Positions 57,850 through 64,000 of a stretch of DNA of 64,000 nucleotides are shown one piece after another. Source of the DNA: Iris pallida. Lineage: Eukaryota; Streptophyta; Magnoliopsida; Asparagales; Iridaceae. The notes below the pieces were generated by a model that worked only from the letters and a program-made list of their open reading frames with translations, did no database searches and had not been told where the DNA came from. The stretch spans positions 10,977,919-11,041,918 of the forward strand of contig JANAVB010023996.1 in assembly GCA_029216955.1 (NCBI GenBank), read 5' to 3'. How positions within the stretch are numbered: position 1 is the stretch's first letter; each line of letters opens with the position of its first letter. Position numbers and translations under genes: made by a program.

Positions 57850-60800
57850 ATGAATTTGAGGAGTGGACGTACCGCTGCCGGTGGAGACAACCAGTCATCT
57901 GGTACGGATGAACAGTCCGCAAGGGTAGTTCCAACTCACCCTTTGCTTCCAGGGCAGACGTCTCAGCCAGTTGGTGCACAACCGACTGGGGTACCACCAC
58001 CTCCCCCGCGGAACCCTCAGACACCATTTGGAGTGCCCCCGACTGTGCCACCAGACAGTCAGGCGCAGATGTTTCAGTTCATGCACATGATGATGCAAGA
58101 ACAGAGGCAAGAAGCAGCTGAGCAGAGGCGGGAAGCTGCTGAGATGAGACAGGGATTCCTGACAGCTATGGAGAGAATGACAGCACTAGCACCTGCACCA
58201 GCTCCGACACAAGCTCCCGCGAGACCAGCGCGGGTAGGTTCAGTGAAGGACTACGTGCAGATGGACCCCAAACCTTACAAAGGGAATGAGACTCCGGAGG
58301 AGACCACTAATTGGATCGCCAGCACCAAGAAGAAATTACAGGCATCTCAGTTGTCAGAAGATTTATGGATGACTGGCGTAAGAACTCAGCTGGAGGGGAA
58401 TGCCCATCACTGGTGGGATTCTATGGAGCGTCAGTTGGGTACCCGTCAGTCGTGGGAACAGTTTCTGGAGTTCTTTGATAAGAAGTACTTTCCTGCTACT
58501 GTGAAGAATGCTTTATATAACCAGTTCCTGCACCTGGAGCAGGGAAACAAGACAGTGGATGAGTACGACTCGGAGTTTAGTCGTCTCAGCAAATATGGGG
58601 AGGTGCTGATCCCCACCGATCTGGAGAAAGCTAAGAGGTTCCACAACGGACTGAGACAGGAGTTACAACAATTTACCAGCACTCAGTCCCGAGTCTCTTA
58701 TTCTGAGGTGCTGACGGAGGCCAGAATCCAAGAGTCAATTGTTAAGGGGAGGCAACACCAGCAGAGGAGCCAGCAAGTACAGCAGAAGACGCAGCAAGGA
58801 GGTCCTATTCGGCGACCTATGGGACATCAGCAGCATCAGAGGACTGGACCCTATCAGTCGAAGGAGCTCCCAACTTGTCATTACTGTGGCAAGAAGGGTC
58901 ACTTGGAGAGAGAGTGCAGAAGGAGACTGGGTACTTGCTTAGCCTGTGGTTCGGGTCAGCATCAGGCTCGAGATTGCCCGGTTCGGGGAGCTATTGTGCC
59001 AGCAGGAGGACAGAAGCCACCAGCATCAGGAGGTCAGCAGAGAGGACCTATACTCCCTTCCCAGTCAGCACAGTTTGAGAAGGCCAAGCAGCAGGCAGGA
59101 AACAAGAAGCAGGGTCAGATCTTTGCTCTCACTCAGGGAGAGGAAGAAGCAGTAGGAGAGGCTATCACAGGTACTATCTTAGTAGGTTCATTGCCTGCTA
59201 CAGTATTATTTGATTCTGGTGCTACCCTGTCTTTCATATCATCTAGATTTGTAGCTGTGCATAGGATAGCTACTTCTACTATGCCTAAGAGTTGGAATAT
59301 TATTACTGGTGGGGGTTTAGTACCTGTAAATAGTTCATGTAGAGCCTGTTCGGTAGTTATTTGTGGCAGGGAGATGAGAGCTCGACTTTTGGTATTTCCT
59401 ATGCCAACTTATGACGTAGTGCTGGGTATGGATTGGCTTAGTCAATATCATGCGATATTGGACTGCCACAAGGGTTGTGCTATATTTAGACCGCCAGGCC
59501 AGCCGGAGTTTGAATTTCAGAGAGGAAGCATTGAGAAGGGAGTCTCTCAGTATCATGGAGCTTGCATGGCGATGGAGGTGGCCCTGCCACCGATCATTGA
59601 TGAGTTTTCTGATGTCTTTCCTGATGATCTGCCGGGACTACCACCCGACAGAGAGGTTGAGTTCACCATTGAGCTCATACCAGGAGCGGCACCAATCTCT
59701 TCAAATGTCTATCGATTGGCGAAGAAGGAGCTAGATGAAATGAAGGTACAGTTGCAGGAGTTGCAAGACAAAGGATTTATCAGACCAAGTGCATCACCAT
59801 GGGGAGCCCCAGTCTTGTTTGTGCCAAAGAAAGATGGAACAGTTCGCATGTGCATTGATTATAGGGCTCTTAATGCTGTGACAATCAAGAACAAGTATCC
59901 CCTGCCCAGAATTGATGATCTATTTGACCAGCTGACAGGAGCCCAGGTATTCTCGAAGATTGATCTGAGATCGGGATACCATCAAGTGAAAGTTCGGAGG
60001 GAAGACATCCAGAAGACGGCATTCAGGACTCGGTATGATCATTATGAGTTCTTAGTAATGCCCTTTGGTTTGACTAATGCACCTGCTGTGTTCATGAATT
60101 TAATGAACAGAGTATTCCATGAATATCTTGACAAATTTGTCGTAGTATTTATCGACGACATTTTGGTGTATTCAAAGAACCATGAAGAGCATGAGGATCA
60201 CTTGAGGAAGGTGCTGGAGGTCTTGAGGCATCAGAAGTTATATGCGAAGCTGAGTAAGTGTGAATTTTTGCTAGATCATGTTTCATTTCTTGGACATGTT
60301 ATCTCAGGGAAAGGCATAGAAGTGGATCCGACGAAGATATCAGCAGTGGAGTCGTGGCCAACTCCAACCGATGTTTCAGAGATACGAAGTTTTCTAGGGC
60401 TTGCCGGATATTACCGGAGGTTCGTAGAGAATTTTGCAAGGATTGCGGAGCCCATGACCAAGTTGACCCGCAAGGATCAGAAGTTCGAATGGACGGAAGA
60501 ATGCCAAGCTGCCTTTGATGAATTGAAGAGGCGCCTTACTACTGCACCAGTTTTGACCATTCCATCAGGACCAGGAGGTTTTGTCATCTATAGCGATGCA
60601 TCCGGGAAGGGATTAGGATGCGTCTTGATGCAACATGGGAAGGTAGTGGCATATGGTTCTCGGCAGTTGAGGACCCATGAGAAGAATTATCCCACGCACG
60701 ACTTAGAGCTTGCGGCGGTGATATTTGCCCTGAAGCTTTGGAGACATTATCTGTATGGAGAAACGGTGGAGGTATATACAGATCATAAGAGCCTCAAGTA

Positions 60801-61413
60801 TGTCTTTACTCAGAAAGATTTAAATTTGAGGCAGAGGCGTTGGCTTGAATTGATGGCAGATTTTGATATAGAGTTACAGTACCATCCAGGGAAGGCTAAT
60901 TCAGTAGCAGATGCATTGAGCCGGAAACCTATGGCGCACTTCTTGACATCACAAAAGGAGTTGCTATACGATTTGGAGAAGATGGGCATTGAAGTTGTTA
61001 GGCCTGGAGGAGTTGCGCAGATGATGAATATTCAGGTTCAGTCTTCATTAGTAGAGAGGATCAAGGTGACTTTACCCACAGATGCCAGATATCAGAGGCT
61101 TCGACAGAGGACAGAGCAGGGACTGCAGACTGGATTGAGGATTCACGAAGACGGGACCTTGAGGTGTGGTGATCGCCTCTATGTTCCTAATGGGGAGATC
61201 AGGCAGGAGCTGATGGCAGAGGCTCATAGCTCGATTTATTCTATTCATCCAGGAGGTACGAAGATGTACAGGGACCTGAGACAGCACTACTGGTGGCATG
61301 GAATGAAACGTGAGATAGCACGTTTCATGGCGAAGTGTTTGGTGTGTCAGCAAGTCAAAGCTGAACATCAGAGATCCGCAGGATTGTTGCAACCGCTTCC
61401 GATACCTGAGTGA
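57850..61413 (+). CDS. C gag-pol polyprotein, N-terminal 1187 codons
   Basis: Starts [12 protein letters not shown] at 57850, 4 nt after TCTCTGCAG. Residues 1-340 are gag: a Pro/Gln-rich start, then capsid. Two CCHC knuckles lie at 343-377 ([28 protein letters not shown]). Protease has FDSGAT with Asp455. Reverse transcriptase has [18 protein letters not shown] and FIDD at 767-770. RNase H has [10 protein letters not shown] (Asp916). Integrase has a zinc-binding HHCC with His1126, His1133, Cys1163 and Cys1166. The frame ends at TGA 61411-61413, in the linker before the integrase core, where element A has a Trp codon. Coding continues in the same frame after it. Apart from this stop no break is seen. 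It would produce virus-like particles and reverse transcriptase of the retrotransposon. Confidence 0.93.
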   Translation: MNLRSGRTAAGGDNQSSGTDEQSARVVPTHPLLPGQTSQPVGAQPTGVPPPPPRNPQTPFGVPPTVPPDSQAQMFQFMHMMMQEQRQEAAEQRREAAEMRQGFLTAMERMTALAPAPAPTQAPARPARVGSVKDYVQMDPKPYKGNETPEETTNWIASTKKKLQASQLSEDLWMTGVRTQLEGNAHHWWDSMERQLGTRQSWEQFLEFFDKKYFPATVKNALYNQFLHLEQGNKTVDEYDSEFSRLSKYGEVLIPTDLEKAKRFHNGLRQELQQFTSTQSRVSYSEVLTEARIQESIVKGRQHQQRSQQVQQKTQQGGPIRRPMGHQQHQRTGPYQSKELPTCHYCGKKGHLERECRRRLGTCLACGSGQHQARDCPVRGAIVPAGGQKPPASGGQQRGPILPSQSAQFEKAKQQAGNKKQGQIFALTQGEEEAVGEAITGTILVGSLPATVLFDSGATLSFISSRFVAVHRIATSTMPKSWNIITGGGLVPVNSSCRACSVVICGREMRARLLVFPMPTYDVVLGMDWLSQYHAILDCHKGCAIFRPPGQPEFEFQRGSIEKGVSQYHGACMAMEVALPPIIDEFSDVFPDDLPGLPPDREVEFTIELIPGAAPISSNVYRLAKKELDEMKVQLQELQDKGFIRPSASPWGAPVLFVPKKDGTVRMCIDYRALNAVTIKNKYPLPRIDDLFDQLTGAQVFSKIDLRSGYHQVKVRREDIQKTAFRTRYDHYEFLVMPFGLTNAPAVFMNLMNRVFHEYLDKFVVVFIDDILVYSKNHEEHEDHLRKVLEVLRHQKLYAKLSKCEFLLDHVSFLGHVISGKGIEVDPTKISAVESWPTPTDVSEIRSFLGLAGYYRRFVENFARIAEPMTKLTRKDQKFEWTEECQAAFDELKRRLTTAPVLTIPSGPGGFVIYSDASGKGLGCVLMQHGKVVAYGSRQLRTHEKNYPTHDLELAAVIFALKLWRHYLYGETVEVYTDHKSLKYVFTQKDLNLRQRRWLELMADFDIELQYHPGKANSVADALSRKPMAHFLTSQKELLYDLEKMGIEVVRPGGVAQMMNIQVQSSLVERIKVTLPTDARYQRLRQRTEQGLQTGLRIHEDGTLRCGDRLYVPNGEIRQELMAEAHSSIYSIHPGGTKMYRDLRQHYWWHGMKREIARFMAKCLVCQQVKAEHQRSAGLLQPLPIPE

Positions 61414-61431
61414 AAGTGGGAGCACATCACT

Positions 61432-62496
61432 ATGGATTTCGTTACGGGATTTCCGAGGAGCCCAGCTGGACGAGATGCAGTTTGGGTGATTGTGGACAGA
61501 TTATCAAAGTCTGCTCATTTCATACCATTTCGAGTGGGGCAATCTACAGAGGTATTGGCAGACTTATATATGAAGGAGATAGTGCGATTACATGGAGTAC
61601 CAGTCAGTATAGTCTCTGATCGAGATACAAGATTCACATCGTACTTCTGGAAGAGCATGCAGGAAAGTCTGGGCACAAGACTGAAGTTCAGCACAGCTTA
61701 TCACCCTCAGACGGACGGGCAGTCAGAGCGTACCATTCAGACGTTGGAGGACATGTTGAGAGCTTGCATGTTGGATTTTGGTGGATCCTGGGAGGATCAC
61801 TTGCACTTGGTAGAATTTTCTTACAACAATAGCTACCAGGCAAGTATCCAGATGGCCCCTTTTGAAGCATTGTACGGAAGGAAGTGTCGATCGCCAGCAT
61901 GTTGGGGTGATGTAGGCGAGAGACAGATATTGGGACCAGAGTTGGTGACTCGTACAGTAGATACAGTCAAGAAGATTCAGGGACATCTACGAGCAGCACA
62001 GGACCGGCAGAAACAGTGGGCAGACACTCATAGGCGACCTCTTGAGTTCAAGGAAGGAGATCATGTGTTCTTGAGAATCTCCCCGACTAGAGGTACGATC
62101 AGATTTGGAGTCAGAGGAAAGCTCAGCCCAAGGTACATCGGACCATTCGATGTGTTGGAGAAAGTTGGCGAGGTTGCATACAGATTGGCACTTCCGCAGT
62201 CATTGGAAGGCGTCCATGATGTATTTCATGTCTCCCAGTTGAGGAAGTATGTGGCAGACCCTAACCACATACTTGATCATTCAGAGATCACCGTGGGACC
62301 GACCTTGTCCTACGAGGAGCAGCCTGTGGAGATCCTAGACCGCAGAGAGAAAGTGTTGAAGGGGAAGACCATTCGACTAGTCCGAGTTGCGTGGAAACAC
62401 CATTCTCCGGGCGAATCGACTTGGGAGCGGGAAGATTCTATTCTGGAGCATTTTCCATACCTTCATGAGGCGTCTGGTATGACTAAATTCTGTTAA
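61432..62496 (+). CDS. C integrase core and chromodomain, C-terminal 354 codons
   Basis: In frame with the preceding ORF, separated only by the TGA at 61411. The catalytic triad is visible: Asp in MDFVTGFP (61435), Asp in IVSDRDTRF (61618) and Glu in [10 protein letters not shown] (61726). The last two are separated by 35 residues, as in the retroviral integrase fold. A GPF/Y-type region ([19 protein letters not shown]) follows, and then a chromodomain at about 62310-62470 (ILDRREKVLKGKTIRLVRVA, then WKHHSPGESTWE). The chromodomain marks the element as a chromovirus and would direct integration to particular chromatin. The ATG at 61432 is internal to the domain, so the natural product is the polyprotein. 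Confidence 0.92.
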   Translation: MDFVTGFPRSPAGRDAVWVIVDRLSKSAHFIPFRVGQSTEVLADLYMKEIVRLHGVPVSIVSDRDTRFTSYFWKSMQESLGTRLKFSTAYHPQTDGQSERTIQTLEDMLRACMLDFGGSWEDHLHLVEFSYNNSYQASIQMAPFEALYGRKCRSPACWGDVGERQILGPELVTRTVDTVKKIQGHLRAAQDRQKQWADTHRRPLEFKEGDHVFLRISPTRGTIRFGVRGKLSPRYIGPFDVLEKVGEVAYRLALPQSLEGVHDVFHVSQLRKYVADPNHILDHSEITVGPTLSYEEQPVEILDRREKVLKGKTIRLVRVAWKHHSPGESTWEREDSILEHFPYLHEASGMTKFC

Positions 62497-62586
62497 TAAT
62501 TGCTCTCTAGATTCTGCTTAATTTAGTTTGTAAATTGCCTAGAATTAGAATTGTGATTGTGTGATTCTTTTACCCTAGCTTGTTTC

Positions 62587-62622
62587 AATTTCGAGGACGA
62601 AATTTTAATAAGTTGGGGAGAA
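62587..62622 (+). promoter_or_regulatory. Pre-polypurine hairpin and polypurine tract of C
   Basis: AATTTCGAGGACGAAATT at 62587-62604, then AAGTTGGGGAGAA immediately before the 3' LTR. Confidence 0.7.
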
Positions 62623-64000
62623 TGTAAAACCCCTTAATTTTCAAAATTTTATTTATTAAATAATATTGCATGATTTAATTGTTCTTCTATAATTATATAT
62701 AGGAATTATTTATATGTGTGACTATATATTGGGTTGTGTGTTTGCCCCTGGTTTTTCTTAGACCTTAATCCTTAAACCAAACCCTAATCTATTTTTTAGT
62801 CTCTATTTAATTAAGAATGAATTTACATGTTTATGTATACTTAGAATGCTAATTAATTTCTTAACCAACCTTAACCCATTCTCTACCACATGAATTTTGG
62901 TTTCCACAAAGTATGGATCTCTTGTAACCAAATGATAACCACTCCTCCCTTTCATTTTTTCGGCCACACAACCCCTCTTTCCCCTCCACTTTTCGGCCAC
63001 ACCACCACTTCTTCCCCCTCCATTTTTCGGCTACCCGAGAACTCCCCTTCCCTCCTATCTCGGCCGGCGTGCGTTCAGCGAAGAGATCACCTCGTCCTCG
63101 GCGTTCAGGCCATCTCCGGCGGCGCCATCACCATCGTAGCGTAGCCCCGACTCCCTGCAGTCGGCAGGTACGATCTCGAGCCTCTACGTGGCTTTGCCAC
63201 GTGGATATCCCCCTTGCAACTTAGAACCCTAATTTCTATATAATTTCCTGTTTTATTCATTGATTAATGATTTGATTAAGGAAGAATTAATGATTATTAA
63301 GTAGTATTATTAATGTTAAATGATTGTTAACAAAGTGTAGGTTCTGTAATAAATTGTAGAGAATTTATTATGAATTATTATGATTTTATTTGAATTAATT
63401 AATGACTGTGAATTAATTATTTTGTGGGATTATGGCTGTGTGATTAATTAATTAATGATTAATTGATAGTAATTTGTACCTAAATTATTAGTCCATTGAT
63501 TAGAGACATTAGTATAGATTCTATATTAATTGTATCAGATTTTTATACAATTTATTCGTATTTATTAAGTATTTTAACTGATGTCAATGAAGCAGTTTTT
63601 GTGTAAATTTCCACAGAATTATATATTCTGTTTTGATTTTTTTGAATTTAATCCATTAGGAATCACTCGATATGATCTATACATAAATTGTAGGTAATTA
63701 TGTAAACTAATTACTGTTAAATTTTCAAGATTTAATAAATAGTTTAGATATTTTATTTATATTTTAAACTGTGAATTACTGATTCTAAATGACTGTTTAT
63801 TTACACTGTTTTGGATTTTTATTAATTAATTCATTAAGAATTAATTAATGAGTGTTATACAAAACTTGTAGATAATAATTATACCTATTTACTGTAAAAT
63901 TTTCAAAAGAGAATAATTATGTTTAGTATTTATTTGGCATTAAACCAGAGTTAAATATATTTGATTATGTAATTAGTTCAATACTAGTTTTAATTTATAA
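62623..64000 (+). repeat. C 3' LTR, first 1378 bp
   Basis: Identical to 54625-56001 except for A/T near 63550, T/C near 63654 and one extra T near 63688. It runs off the window. Confidence 0.93.

Larger units (their letters stand above)
54625..64000 (+). mobile_element. Young, nearly intact Ty3/Gypsy chromovirus C
   Basis: 5' LTR 54625-57648, primer site, gag-pol 57850-62496, polypurine tract, 3' LTR from 62623 past the window end. Over the 1378 bp of 3' LTR present I count two substitutions and one 1-nt indel relative to the 5' LTR, so insertion was recent. The target duplication cannot be checked because the 3' end is off the window. Confidence 0.92.

Overview
This is a plant nuclear genome window from an angiosperm chromosome rich in transposable elements. 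It holds chromodomain-type Ty3/Gypsy LTR retrotransposons, CACTA (En/Spm-type) DNA transposons with TNP2-like transposase, a tRNA-derived SINE, AT-rich spacers and (TA)n arrays. I see no intact host gene, rRNA or tRNA gene. Nothing in the sequence fixes the species.

Layout. The window is a nest of insertions. A decayed minus-strand Gypsy element (G, 49.50-53.46 kb plus sequence off the left edge) is interrupted in its reverse transcriptase by a CACTA element (F). F fills 1-49498 and encodes TnpA-like and TNP2 proteins on the minus strand. F is interrupted by a damaged long-LTR retrotransposon (D, about 1936-11149) and by a second, related CACTA element (E, 15761-47141). E carries a Gypsy element (A, 16198-40805). 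A's 5' LTR holds a SINE and its 3' LTR holds another Gypsy element (B, 24883-38655). B's LTRs are 3.87 kb, and B ends in a partial second internal region that reaches back into A's LTR through a deletion. To the right, 53.46-54.62 kb is a promoter-like LTR fragment (H) full of short repeats. It is followed by a young, nearly intact Gypsy element (C, 54625 to beyond 64000) whose polyprotein has one in-frame stop.

Shared design of the retrotransposons. A, B, C and D have unrelated-looking 3.0-4.2 kb LTRs but a common plan. Their primer binding site matches the 3' end of plant tRNA-Ile(AAU) instead of initiator tRNA-Met. A covarying double stem follows the primer site. The LTR contains a CAG|GCAAGT-type donor followed by a pyrimidine-CAG acceptor, which looks like a GC-AG intron. 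A 3' splice-like site lies just before the gag ATG where gag is preserved (A, B, C). A perfect AATTTCG/CGAAATT inverted repeat precedes the polypurine tract. In A, B and C the GC-AG acceptor opens a short acidic reading frame with a shared YG...L...LE pattern. I read this as a conserved spliced-leader or accessory-ORF arrangement inside the LTR; it is the best candidate here for something undescribed.

The second unusual unit is in CACTA element E. It has no transposase. It carries a small TnpA-like ORF and three consecutive long inverted repeats (arms of about 288, 400 and 367 bp). Two of these contain pieces resembling a plant B3-domain (REM-type) protein and an acidic, Ser/Glu-rich nuclear protein. 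If transcribed, they would fold into long hairpin RNAs, a plausible source of small RNAs against the parent gene.

All alignments, LTR comparisons and domain calls were made by eye; protein family names come from motif recognition, not database searches.
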